A stretch of DNA of 64,000 nucleotides, taken from Microbacterium oleivorans (GTDB taxonomy: Bacteria; Actinomycetota; Actinomycetes; Actinomycetales; Microbacteriaceae). The position numbers and the translations under genes were made by a program. This document shows, piece by piece, positions 25,368 through 35,657 of the stretch. The notes below the pieces were generated by a model that made no database searches, was not told where the DNA came from, and saw only the letters and a program-made list of their open reading frames with translations. How positions within the stretch are numbered: the first letter of the stretch is position 1; each line of letters starts with the position of its first letter. Where the stretch lies: assembly GCF_023715745.1 (NCBI RefSeq), contig NZ_JAMBOV010000001.1, positions 434,001-498,000 on the forward strand, written 5' to 3'.

Positions 25368-26399
25368 GTGCCGTCCCTGAACCCCGCCGTCGCCGAGGTC
25401 CGTCGCGCCGCCCGCGCCGCCCTGGCCGGGCTTCCCGAGGGTGCCGTTGTCATCGTCGGGCTGTCGGGCGGCGCGGATTCGCTCGCCCTGGCCGCCGCGG
25501 TCGGCTTCGAGGCGCCGAAGGCCGGACTCCGCGCGGCATCCGTCACGGTCGACCACGGGCTGCAGGCGGACTCCGCCGAGGTCGCCGCATCTGCCGCCCG
25601 CGCCGCCGCGGGCCTCGGACTCGACCCCCTGATCGTGCGGGTCGAGGTCGGCGCCGACGGCGGGCCCGAGGCCGCCGCGCGCGACGCGCGCTACCGCGTG
25701 CTGCGGGATGCCGCGCGCGACATCCGTGCCGCCGCCGTCCTCGTCGCGCACACGCTCGACGACCAGGCCGAGACGGTGCTCCTCGGTCTCGCGCGAGGAT
25801 CGGGTGCGGGCAGCCTGCAGGGGATGGCCGCGGCATCCGATCTCGACGGCGTCCCGCTGCTCCGCCCGCTGCTGGACGTCCGCCGCAGCACGACGCGCGC
25901 CGCGTGCACCGCGCAGGGTCTCGAACCGTGGGACGACCCGCACAACATCGACCCCCTCTACACCCGCGTGCGCGTGCGCGAGCGCGTGCTGCCGGTGCTC
26001 GAGGCCGAGCTCGGTCCCGGCATCGCCGAAGCCCTCGCCCGCACGGCCGCGCAGCTGCGGGAGGACGCGGACGCCTTCGACGAGATGATCGACGAGACGA
26101 TCGAGGACATCGTCGAGCATGCCGAGGCCGGTATCGCGGTGTCGGTCGCCGCGCTCGCGGCGAACCCCCCGGCGCTGCGTCACCGCATCATCCGGCACGT
26201 CGTCGCGAGCGAGTTCCACACCTCGCTCACGCGCACGCAGACCCTCGAGGTGGCGCGGCTGGTCACGGAGTGGTCGGGGCAGGGACCCATCGACCTGCCC
26301 GGATGCCGCGCCCGGCGCACCGGTCGGGTGATCGAGTTCACGGGAGCGGACGCCGGGGCCGGCGCCGCCCGATTCCCGCCATTCGATCCCGAACTTTAG
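25368..26399 (+). CDS. tilS: tRNA(Ile)-lysidine synthase
   Basis: TilS attaches lysine to C34 of tRNA-Ile (CAU), using ATP, so that it reads AUA and accepts isoleucine. The PP-loop is GLSGGADSLALA near residues 27-38, followed by VDHGLQADSAE and HTLDDQAETVLL, all typical. The 343-residue length fits actinobacterial TilS, which lacks part of the E. coli C-terminal domain. The start is GTG. It begins the tilS-hpt-ftsH-fol block, with hpt 9 bp downstream. Confidence 0.93.
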   Translation: MPSLNPAVAEVRRAARAALAGLPEGAVVIVGLSGGADSLALAAAVGFEAPKAGLRAASVTVDHGLQADSAEVAASAARAAAGLGLDPLIVRVEVGADGGPEAAARDARYRVLRDAARDIRAAAVLVAHTLDDQAETVLLGLARGSGAGSLQGMAAASDLDGVPLLRPLLDVRRSTTRAACTAQGLEPWDDPHNIDPLYTRVRVRERVLPVLEAELGPGIAEALARTAAQLREDADAFDEMIDETIEDIVEHAEAGIAVSVAALAANPPALRHRIIRHVVASEFHTSLTRTQTLEVARLVTEWSGQGPIDLPGCRARRTGRVIEFTGADAGAGAARFPPFDPEL

Positions 26400-26408
26400 A
26401 CTTCTGCA

Positions 26409-26960
<552 letters not shown>

Positions 26961-27029
26961 TTCCGCGCGGTACGCCCAAAACGAACGCACAGACCTCGCA
27001 TAGCGCGGCAGGGGTAGCCTGAACGCACC

Positions 27030-29033
<2,004 letters not shown>

Positions 29034-29043
29034 GGCTCCGCTC

Positions 29044-29634
29044 ATGGCGGTCGACCGCGAGCGTGTCGCCGAGCTGGTCCGTGAGCTGCTCGTGGCCATC
29101 GGTGAGGACCCGGAGCGTCCGGGACTGAAGCTCACCCCCCAGCGCGTCGCGGAGGCGTACGCCGAGTTCTTCTCCGGAGTGGGGGAGGATGCCTCAGCGC
29201 CCCTCGCCCGCACCATCTCGGTCACGCGGGGGCCGGCCCCCGACACCCTCCCGTCGGGCGCGGTCATGCTGCGCGACATCCGCTTCCAGTCGATGTGCGA
29301 GCACCACCTGCTGCCCTTCGCCGGGCATGCGCACGTCGCGTACCTGCCGGGCGAGCAGGTCGTGGGGCTCGGGGCGCTGCCCCGGGTGATCGACATCCTC
29401 GCTGCACGGCCGCAGGTGCAGGAGCGACTCGGGGAGCAGATCGCGGACGCGATCGCCGGCTCGATCGATACCCGAGGTGTGCTGGTCGTGCTCGACGCGG
29501 TGCACGAATGCGTGACGATGAGGGGCGGCCGTCAGACCGCGGCATCCACCGTCACGGTGGCGGCCCGCGGCGTGTACACCGAGGCGGCCGCGCGCGCCGA
29601 GGCGATCGCGCTGCTCACGGGCGGCCGGACATGA
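29044..29634 (+). CDS. folE: GTP cyclohydrolase I
   Basis: FolE converts GTP to 7,8-dihydroneopterin triphosphate, the first step of folate synthesis. The 196-residue protein shows the zinc/active-site segments FQSMCEHHLLPFAGHAHVAY (Cys and His ligands) and VVLDAVHECVTMRG (second Cys). GLSGxR-like sequence is replaced by GLGALPRVIDILA. Its stop overlaps the folP start (ATGA). Confidence 0.95.
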   Translation: MAVDRERVAELVRELLVAIGEDPERPGLKLTPQRVAEAYAEFFSGVGEDASAPLARTISVTRGPAPDTLPSGAVMLRDIRFQSMCEHHLLPFAGHAHVAYLPGEQVVGLGALPRVIDILAARPQVQERLGEQIADAIAGSIDTRGVLVVLDAVHECVTMRGGRQTAASTVTVAARGVYTEAAARAEAIALLTGGRT

Positions 29635-30440
29635 CCCTGGTGATGGGTGTCGTGAACGTCACGCCCGACTCGTTCAGTGACGGCGGGCGGTACGCCTCGC
29701 GCGAGTCGGCGATCGCGCACGGGCGGACTCTCCGCCGCGATGGGGCTGACCTGCTCGACATCGGCGGGGAATCGACGAGGCCGGGCGCCGAGCGCGTCGC
29801 GCCCGAGGAGGAGCAGAGCCGCATCCTCCCCGTCGTCGAGACGCTCGCCGCGGACGGAGCGACGATCAGCGTCGACACGATGAACGCGAGCACGGCTGCG
29901 GCCGCCGTGGCTGCCGGTGCGCGGGTCGTGAACGACGTCTCGGGCGGTCTTGCCGACCCGGACATGCTCGCCACGGTCGCGGGGACTGACGCCGACCTCG
30001 TCCTGCAGCATTGGCGCGGGCACTCGGCCGACATGTACGGCACCGCCGTCTACGACGACATCGTCGGCGAGGTGGTCGGCGAACTCGGTGAGCGTGTCGC
30101 CGCAGCCCGGGCCGCCGGCATCCCGGATCACCGGATCGTCATCGACCCGGGCTTCGGATTCGGCAAGACGCCCGAGCAGAACTGGCAGGTCGTGCGCGGT
30201 CTCGATCGGCTCGTGGCCGACGGTCACCGGGTCCTCGTCGGCACGAGCCGCAAGCGGATGCTGGCGGTCGCCGCCGCCGGCGCGGGCGTCGAGCTCGCGG
30301 GTCAGGACGACCTCGACCTCGCGACCGCCGTCACGAGCGTCCTCGCCGCGCAGGCAGGTGTGTGGGCGGTGCGCGTGCACGACGTCGCCGCCACGCGCCT
30401 CGCGCTCGCGGTGCGTGCCGCGTGGGAGGGGGAGCGATGA
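29631..30440 (+). CDS. folP: Dihydropteroate synthase
   Basis: FolP joins dihydropterin pyrophosphate with p-aminobenzoate; it is the sulfonamide target. The 269-residue TIM-barrel protein has MGVVNVTPDSFSDGG, the DIGGESTRPGA loop, the SVDTMNASTA strand, NDVSGG, and IVIDPGFGFGKTPEQNWQVV. The GTSRKRML segment completes the substrate site. ATG 29631 overlaps the folE stop by 4 bp, and its own stop overlaps folB by 4 bp. Confidence 0.95.
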   Translation: MTLVMGVVNVTPDSFSDGGRYASRESAIAHGRTLRRDGADLLDIGGESTRPGAERVAPEEEQSRILPVVETLAADGATISVDTMNASTAAAAVAAGARVVNDVSGGLADPDMLATVAGTDADLVLQHWRGHSADMYGTAVYDDIVGEVVGELGERVAAARAAGIPDHRIVIDPGFGFGKTPEQNWQVVRGLDRLVADGHRVLVGTSRKRMLAVAAAGAGVELAGQDDLDLATAVTSVLAAQAGVWAVRVHDVAATRLALAVRAAWEGER

Positions 30441-30802
30441 GCGACGAGATCGCGATCACCGGCATCCGTGCCACGGGCTACCACGGCGTCTACGACCACG
30501 AACGCCGGGACGGGCAGGAATTCGTCGCCGACCTCGTGCTCTCGCTGTCGCTCGCCCCCGCGGCGGCGAGCGACGACGTCGCCGACACCGTGCACTACGG
30601 CGAGGTCGCCGAGCGGGTCGCCGCACTGCTCGCAGGCGATCCCGTCGACCTCATCGAGACCCTTTCCGACCGCATCGCGACGGCCGTGCTCACGGGGTGG
30701 CCCCTCGTCGACGCGGTCGCCGTCACCGTGCACAAGCCGGCCGCGCCCATCCCGGTGCCGTTCGCAGACGTCGCCGTGACCGTCAGGCGGTCGCGCTCGT
30801 GA
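30437..30802 (+). CDS. folB: Dihydroneopterin aldolase
   Basis: FolB splits dihydroneopterin to 6-hydroxymethyldihydropterin and glycolaldehyde. The 121-residue sequence has GYHGVYDHERRDGQEFVADL with the conserved Glu, VHYGEVAERV, and the ESLxD-like LIETLSDRIATAVL. It carries the C-terminal VTVHKPAAPIP loop with the catalytic-type Lys. It overlaps folP and folK by 4 bp on each side. Confidence 0.94.
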   Translation: MSDEIAITGIRATGYHGVYDHERRDGQEFVADLVLSLSLAPAAASDDVADTVHYGEVAERVAALLAGDPVDLIETLSDRIATAVLTGWPLVDAVAVTVHKPAAPIPVPFADVAVTVRRSRS

Positions 30803-31335
30803 GTCGCCGGTTGGCCGAGGGGATGCCGGAGCGCGAGCCGCGCGCCGCCGGACCTGCGCATCGCGCGGTGATCGCGCTCGGTGCCAACCTCGGCGAACGC
30901 GCCGCAACGATCTCCGAGGCGATCGCCGACCTCGGCCGGCTGCCGCTCACCGAACTGATCGCTGCCGCCGAGCCGATCGAGTCGGTCGCGATCACACTGG
31001 GCGGACCGGATGCCGATGCGCCGCGCTACCTCAACACGGTCGCGATCGTCGACACGCGGCTCGCCCCCACCGTCCTGCTGGGGTATCTGCACGCGATCGA
31101 GGGTCGGCACGGGCGTGAACGGCGGGAGCGCTGGGGCAGCCGCACCCTCGACCTCGACCTCATCGCCTACGGCGACGTGCGCTCCGAGGATCCGGCCCTC
31201 GTCCTCCCGCACCCCCGGGCGGCGGAGCGCGACTTCGTCCTCGACCCCTGGCTGAGCATCGACCCCGACGCGGTGCTGCCCGGTGTCGGACGTGTCGCCG
31301 ACCTGCGCGCGGAGCTCCCGGGAGGTGCGGCGTGA
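30799..31335 (+). CDS. folK: HPPK: 6-hydroxymethyl-dihydropterin pyrophosphokinase
   Basis: FolK transfers pyrophosphate from ATP to hydroxymethyldihydropterin. The 178-residue protein shows ALGANLGERAATI, the RYLNTVAIVDT strand, and the RERWGSRTLDLDLIAYGD region with the ATP/Mg-binding Asp residues, then LPHPRAAERDFVL. About 20 N-terminal residues from the GTG 30799 precede the domain, and an internal ATG 27 bp on is possible, but the GTGA overlap with folB favours 30799. Confidence 0.94.
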   Translation: MSRRLAEGMPEREPRAAGPAHRAVIALGANLGERAATISEAIADLGRLPLTELIAAAEPIESVAITLGGPDADAPRYLNTVAIVDTRLAPTVLLGYLHAIEGRHGRERRERWGSRTLDLDLIAYGDVRSEDPALVLPHPRAAERDFVLDPWLSIDPDAVLPGVGRVADLRAELPGGAA

Positions 31336-31823
31336 AGCGTACGAATCCGCTCCTGCTGGCAGCCATCGCCGTCGTGTCGGGGGTCGCCGGGTTCTTCGTC
31401 GATCAGGTGCTGACCGGGATGGGGCATCCGAGCTTCACTCCCTCCCCCCTCCTCCCGATCCTCCTCGTGGCGCTCGCCGTCGCGGTCGTCGCCGCCGCGA
31501 TCCCGGTGCGCCGGGCGACCGTGGGAACGGCGGCTCCCGTCGACCCGTTCCGCGCGCTGCGGATCGCGATGATGGCGAAGGCGTCGAGCATCGTCGGCTC
31601 CCTCGTCGCGGGTTTCGCGGGCGGGCTCCTCGTCTTCGTCCTCACACGGCCGGTGTCACCCTCGTTAGGCTCGACGGGTGCGGTGATCGCCGCACTGGGG
31701 GGCGGACTGCTCCTCGTCGTCGGCGCTCTCGTCGCCGAACACCTGTGCACCATCCGGAAGGACGATGATGACGACCAGCCCGGACCCGACGAACCCGATT
31801 ACGGACTCTCCCACTCCGACTGA
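31332..31823 (+). CDS. DUF3180 membrane protein
   Basis: This 163-residue protein has four transmembrane helices and belongs to DUF3180, which is confined to actinobacteria and nearly always follows folK. The helices centre on LLLAAIAVVSGVAGFF, ILLVALAVAVVAAAI, IVGSLVAGFAGGLLVF and IAALGGGLLLVVGALVAEHL. The central loop DPFRALRIAMMAKAS is the conserved element. The tail is acidic (RKDDDDDQPGPDEPD). Function unknown. It overlaps folK by 4 bp. Confidence 0.87.
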   Translation: MKRTNPLLLAAIAVVSGVAGFFVDQVLTGMGHPSFTPSPLLPILLVALAVAVVAAAIPVRRATVGTAAPVDPFRALRIAMMAKASSIVGSLVAGFAGGLLVFVLTRPVSPSLGSTGAVIAALGGGLLLVVGALVAEHLCTIRKDDDDDQPGPDEPDYGLSHSD

Positions 31824-32343
31824 CGACGCGACCTTCTCGACGATCCTCGAGCCCCGCGGCGCCCACCGGCTGCCGCTCGGCGACGGTCAGTGGCGGCAGC
31901 TGTCGCGCAAGTACGTGCTGGGTCAGGTCATCGGCAACCTCGTGCTGCTCGTGCTGCTCGTCGCGGCGGTCCTGACGCTCTGGCTCATGTTCCAGGCGAC
32001 GTGGCCGTTCATCCCGGGCGGGATCCTCTTCGCCATCGTCCTCGTGACGCTGATCGTCACGCCGCGGCAGGCGCGGTCGATCGGGTACCAGCTGCGGCAG
32101 GACGACCTCGTCTTCCGTCGCGGCATCCTGTGGCAGCGCCTCGTCTCGGTGCCCTACGGGCGCCTGCAGCTCGTCGACATCACGCACGGCCCCCTCGATC
32201 GGATGCTGGGCATCGCGCAGCTGAAGCTCGTCACCGCCGCGGCATCCACCGGTGTGACGATCCCCGGTCTGCCGCAGAAGGACGCCGAGGCGTTGCGCGA
32301 CACGCTCATCGAGGTCGCCGAGACGCGACGGACGGGTCTGTGA
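31768..32343 (+). CDS. PH-domain membrane protein (YdbS-like, bPH2)
   Basis: This 191-residue protein has an N-terminal Thr/Pro-rich tail, two membrane helices (NLVLLVLLVAAVLTLWLMF and PGGILFAIVLVTLIV) and a bacterial PH2 domain with SIGYQLRQDDLVFRRGILW and the GRLQLVDITHGPLDRMLG motif. In Bacillus the YdbS/YdbT pair confers resistance to a bacteriocin. ATG 31768 is favoured over ATG 31765 by AGGA spacing. It overlaps the DUF3180 gene by 56 bp and the next PH gene by 4 bp. Confidence 0.82.
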   Translation: MTTSPDPTNPITDSPTPTDDATFSTILEPRGAHRLPLGDGQWRQLSRKYVLGQVIGNLVLLVLLVAAVLTLWLMFQATWPFIPGGILFAIVLVTLIVTPRQARSIGYQLRQDDLVFRRGILWQRLVSVPYGRLQLVDITHGPLDRMLGIAQLKLVTAAASTGVTIPGLPQKDAEALRDTLIEVAETRRTGL

Positions 32344-33998
32344 GCGGCCTCGACCCGCAGGCGGCCACCCCGGCGGACGGCGGCGTTCCCACGCCTCCGC
32401 CTGTCGCCGTGCGGTCCGAGATGAGCGACGGCGACTGGCACCGGCTGCATCCGCTGTCACCCCTGCTGCGCGGCGGACTGACGCTGCTCGTGATCATCGG
32501 CATCCTGGTCGCGAACCTGCGCGACCGCCTCATCGCGTTCTTCCTGCCCGAGGGGTTCCGATGGGACGAGGAGGACCCGGTCGACTTCGTCCTGCAGAAC
32601 GGCATCGCCGTGCAGGCGATCGTCGCCGTGGTGGTCGGCCTGGTCGTGCTCCTCGCGCTGTTCTGGACCGCGTGGCGGTTCCACACGTTCCGCATCACGG
32701 GCGACGAGGTCGAGGTGCGCAGCGGCGTGCTGTTCCGCACGCACCGGCGCGCCCCGCTCGACCGCGTCCAGGGCGTCAACCTCACGCGCCCCGCGCTCGC
32801 CCGGCTCGTCGGGCTCGCCAAGCTCGAGGTCGTCGGTGCGGGTCTCGACGCGAACGTGAAGCTCGAGTACCTGTCGACCGCCAACGCCGAGACGGTGCGC
32901 GGCGACATCCTCCGCCTCGCGTCCGGACACCGGACGAAGGATGCCGCGGGCCGAAAGGCGACCGGAGGCGCCGTGGCCTCGCGCGTCACCGCCGGGATCT
33001 CCGAGATCATCGACGGCGTCGAGGAGGACGGCACCGAGCCGGAGTCGATCGTCCGGGTGCCGATGTCGCGCCTCGTCCTCGCCGGCCTGCTGTCCGGGTC
33101 GACCATCTGGTTCATCCTGATCGTCGTCGCGGTGATCGTCGGTCTCACGGTGCAGCCGGCGTGGATCATCCCGGCGCTCGGCGCCTCGGTTCCTGCGGCC
33201 ATCGGTTTCGGGACGTACGCGGTCCGCCAGTTCATCAAGACCGTCCGGTACTCGATCGCTCCGTCGTCGGCGGGTGTGCGCGTCACCTTCGGCCTCCTGA
33301 CCACGGTCACCGAGACGCTGCCCGCCGGGCGCGTCCACGCCGTCGACGTCCGACAGCCGCTGCTGTGGCGGTGGGGCGGCTGGTATCGCATACGCGTCAA
33401 CAAGCTCTCGGGCCGGTCCGCGAGCGACGCGTCGGCTGCGCAGATGGGCGATGTGCTGCCCATCGGCACGCAGGCCGACGTCGAGCGCGTCCTGCGCCTG
33501 CTCCTGCCGTCGATCCCCATCGGCGCCGAGCTCCTCGACGCGGGCTTGCACGGACCGCGGGACGGTGACGGGTACCTCACGTCCCCGGCTCGCGCTCGAG
33601 TGATCGATCCGCTCACCTGGCGGCGCAACGGCATCCTCCTCCTGCCGCAGGCCGTGCTCCTGCGTACAGGGCGCCTGTGGCCGAAGCTCACGATCCTGCC
33701 GCTCGCACGGCTGCAGTCGGTGCGGATCTCTCAGGGACCCCTCGCTCGTCGTCTGGGGCTGGCCGCTCTCACGGGCCACACGGTGACGGGACCCGTCGCG
33801 GTCGCGATCGAGTCGCTCGACCACGAACAGGCGTATGGCCTGTGGAACGAGATCACCGCGGCCGCTGTGGCCGAGGCGGCCGAGGAGACGGAGCCGGTGA
33901 TGGAGGGGGAGGAGCGGATCGCCGAGGTCGAGCCCCCCGATGTCGCGACCGTTGCGCCGTCGCCGACCTCGCCCGCTCGCCCGGCGGAGGAGCGATGA
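32340..33998 (+). CDS. PH-domain membrane protein (YdbT-like, tandem bPH2)
   Basis: This 552-residue partner of the previous protein has three bPH2 modules: FRITGDEVEVRSGVLFRTHR with LDRVQGVNLTRPALARLVG; YSIAPSSAGVRVTFGLLT with AGRVHAVDVRQPLLWR; and a third with the RLQSVRISQGPLARRLG signature. Membrane helix pairs separate them (LTLLVIIGILVANL, AIVAVVVGLVVLLALFW, STIWFILIVVAVIVGLTV). It starts GTG overlapping the previous stop and ends with ATGA into the DUF2520 gene. Specific role unknown. Confidence 0.85.
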   Translation: MSGLDPQAATPADGGVPTPPPVAVRSEMSDGDWHRLHPLSPLLRGGLTLLVIIGILVANLRDRLIAFFLPEGFRWDEEDPVDFVLQNGIAVQAIVAVVVGLVVLLALFWTAWRFHTFRITGDEVEVRSGVLFRTHRRAPLDRVQGVNLTRPALARLVGLAKLEVVGAGLDANVKLEYLSTANAETVRGDILRLASGHRTKDAAGRKATGGAVASRVTAGISEIIDGVEEDGTEPESIVRVPMSRLVLAGLLSGSTIWFILIVVAVIVGLTVQPAWIIPALGASVPAAIGFGTYAVRQFIKTVRYSIAPSSAGVRVTFGLLTTVTETLPAGRVHAVDVRQPLLWRWGGWYRIRVNKLSGRSASDASAAQMGDVLPIGTQADVERVLRLLLPSIPIGAELLDAGLHGPRDGDGYLTSPARARVIDPLTWRRNGILLLPQAVLLRTGRLWPKLTILPLARLQSVRISQGPLARRLGLAALTGHTVTGPVAVAIESLDHEQAYGLWNEITAAAVAEAAEETEPVMEGEERIAEVEPPDVATVAPSPTSPARPAEER

Positions 33999-34702
33999 CG
34001 CGCGACGGGCGCCTGGGCGTCGGGGTCATCGGCGCAGGTCGGGTCGGTCCCGTCGTGGCGGCCGCTCTCGCCGGTGCCGGGCATGCACTCACCGGGATCA
34101 CGACGGGCTCCGATGACGATCGGGTCGAGGCGATCCTGCCCGACGTTCCGCGACTGGTCCCCGAAGAGGTCGTCCGGCGCAGCGAGCTCGTGATCCTGGC
34201 TGTGCCGCGCGATGAGCTGCCGGGCCTGGTGTCCGGGCTCGCCGAGATCGGCGTCTGGCAGGTCGGGCAGATCGTGATGCACACGGATGCCGCGTACGGC
34301 ATACAGGTCCTCGCACCGGCAGCGGCGAAGGGTGCCATCCCGGTCGCCATCCACCCGGCCATCGCCTTCACCGGGACGTCGACCGATCTTCGCGCCCTCC
34401 GGGACGCGTACGCCGCGGTGACCGCGCCGGCCGCCGTGCTCCCGATCGCGCAGGCGCTCGCCGTCGAGATGGGGTGCGAACCCGTCGTCGTCGCGGACGC
34501 CGATCGTGCAGCGTACGGTGAGGCGATCGCCACCGCCACCGAGTTCTCGTCCTCGATCGTGCGTCAGTCGGCGGATCTTCTTCGGACCGCCGGGGTCGAC
34601 GACCCGTCGCGCTACCTCTCCGCCCTCGTGCACACGACGATCGACCGGGCGCTCACCGATTCCGCGCCGTCGGTCGGTGACGCTCCGCCGGCCGCCCCGT
34701 GA
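33995..34702 (+). CDS. Rossmann-fold/DUF2520 oxidoreductase-like protein
   Basis: This 235-residue protein starts with an NAD(P)-binding fold (LGVGVIGAGRVGPVVAAALA) and ends in an all-helical DUF2520 domain (VADADRAAYGEAIATATEFS), as in the conserved gene upstream of panC in actinobacteria. The lengths agree except that the C-terminal domain looks shortened by some 60 residues. The function of the family is not established, though a ketopantoate-reductase-like role has been considered from its neighbourhood. Here panC and panD are missing next to it. Confidence 0.8.
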   Translation: MTRDGRLGVGVIGAGRVGPVVAAALAGAGHALTGITTGSDDDRVEAILPDVPRLVPEEVVRRSELVILAVPRDELPGLVSGLAEIGVWQVGQIVMHTDAAYGIQVLAPAAAKGAIPVAIHPAIAFTGTSTDLRALRDAYAAVTAPAAVLPIAQALAVEMGCEPVVVADADRAAYGEAIATATEFSSSIVRQSADLLRTAGVDDPSRYLSALVHTTIDRALTDSAPSVGDAPPAAP

Positions 34703-35442
34703 ACGACGTCGAGCTCGCCCGCATCCCGGCCGGTCGGGTCGAGCTCCACGATGCACGTCGCCGCACCCGCTGGAGCGTCGACCTCGAGCCGTTCGAGATC
34801 GGCGTGTACGCCGTGACCGAGGAGCAGCTCGCCGAGGTGCTGGGGGTCGCGGCATCCCACCCGCGGCGCCCCGCGGTCGAGGTCAGCTGGCTGCGCGCCG
34901 TCCGGTTCTGCAACGCGCTGTCGGAGTGGGAGGGCCTGGATCCCGCGTACTCCGTCGACGGCGAGGAGGTGCGGTGGCACGTCGACAGCGACGGCTTCCG
35001 CCTGCCGACCGAAGCCGAGTGGGAGTACGCGTGCCGCGCCGGCTCGACGGGCCCGCAGTACGGCCCGCTCGCCGAGATCGCGTGGACATCGGCCGACGGG
35101 GTGAGCGCGCCTCAGCCGGTCGGCGGCAAGCTCCCCAACCTGAACGGGCTGTTCGACACCCTCGGCAACGTCTGGGAGTGGTGCTGGGACTTCCTCGACA
35201 CCGAGCGGTACGACGACTATCGCGTGTTCCGCGGTGGTGGTTTCGCCGACGACGCCTGGAGCGTGCGCGCCGGCACCCGCCGTGGGGGAGGCCCACGGAC
35301 GACGCACGACGACGTGGGCTTCCGCGTCGCGCGTGGCGGCTTCGACTCCGTCGACGCCGCGCAGGGGTGGTCGGCCGCGTTCGACGCCGAGCGCGCCGCC
35401 GGCGGCGACCCGCGTCCACTCGGCTGGACCCCGCGCCGCTGA
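34699..35442 (+). CDS. FGE/SUMF1-fold (formylglycine-generating-enzyme-like) protein
   Basis: This 247-residue protein has the sulfatase-modifying-factor fold: EIGVYAVTEEQ, VEVSWLRAVRFCNALSE, GFRLPTEAEWEYACRAG, GLFDTLGNVWEWCWDF, RVFRGGGFADD and VGFRVAR. Authentic FGEs use two cysteines near the C-terminus; the equivalent stretch here (AWSVRAGTRRGGG) has none, so formylglycine formation is unlikely, and no sulfatase gene is nearby. Other fold members act as ergothioneine-type synthases or ligand-binding proteins. It is coupled (GTGA) to the DUF2520 gene and occupies the place of panC-panD. Confidence 0.8.
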   Translation: MNDVELARIPAGRVELHDARRRTRWSVDLEPFEIGVYAVTEEQLAEVLGVAASHPRRPAVEVSWLRAVRFCNALSEWEGLDPAYSVDGEEVRWHVDSDGFRLPTEAEWEYACRAGSTGPQYGPLAEIAWTSADGVSAPQPVGGKLPNLNGLFDTLGNVWEWCWDFLDTERYDDYRVFRGGGFADDAWSVRAGTRRGGGPRTTHDDVGFRVARGGFDSVDAAQGWSAAFDAERAAGGDPRPLGWTPRR

Positions 35443-35479
35443 GCCCGCGCGCGTCGCCGACGCGCTCGGGCGTGGGTTC

Positions 35480-35560
35480 GCGGATGCAACAGATCCGGCA
35501 GGACGCGCGGGGGACGGGTGCCGGGGGGCGGAGTGTCGGCGCGGATCCGCTGCATCCGCG
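35480..35560. repeat. Intergenic ~80-bp palindromic repeat, copy A
   Basis: The ends form an inverted repeat: GCGGATGCAACAGATCCG at the left and its near-complement GCGGATCCGCTGCATCCGC at the right. Copies B (53854) and C (57238) share the outer GATGCAAC-GAT core. It lies in the 215-bp gap before lysS. Confidence 0.65.
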
Positions 35561-35657
35561 CACGTCGGGACGCCGGGCGGCCACCGGCATCCGCTCGGAA
35601 ACCGCACCCGGGCCCGCCGATAGACTGAAGGGTCGAATCCCCGAGGAGCCTTCTGTC

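Noticed and set aside
29295..29630. Long N-terminal extension of folP in its frame
   Set aside because: It overlaps folE entirely and is Arg/Ala-rich; the ATG at 29631 gives the canonical start.
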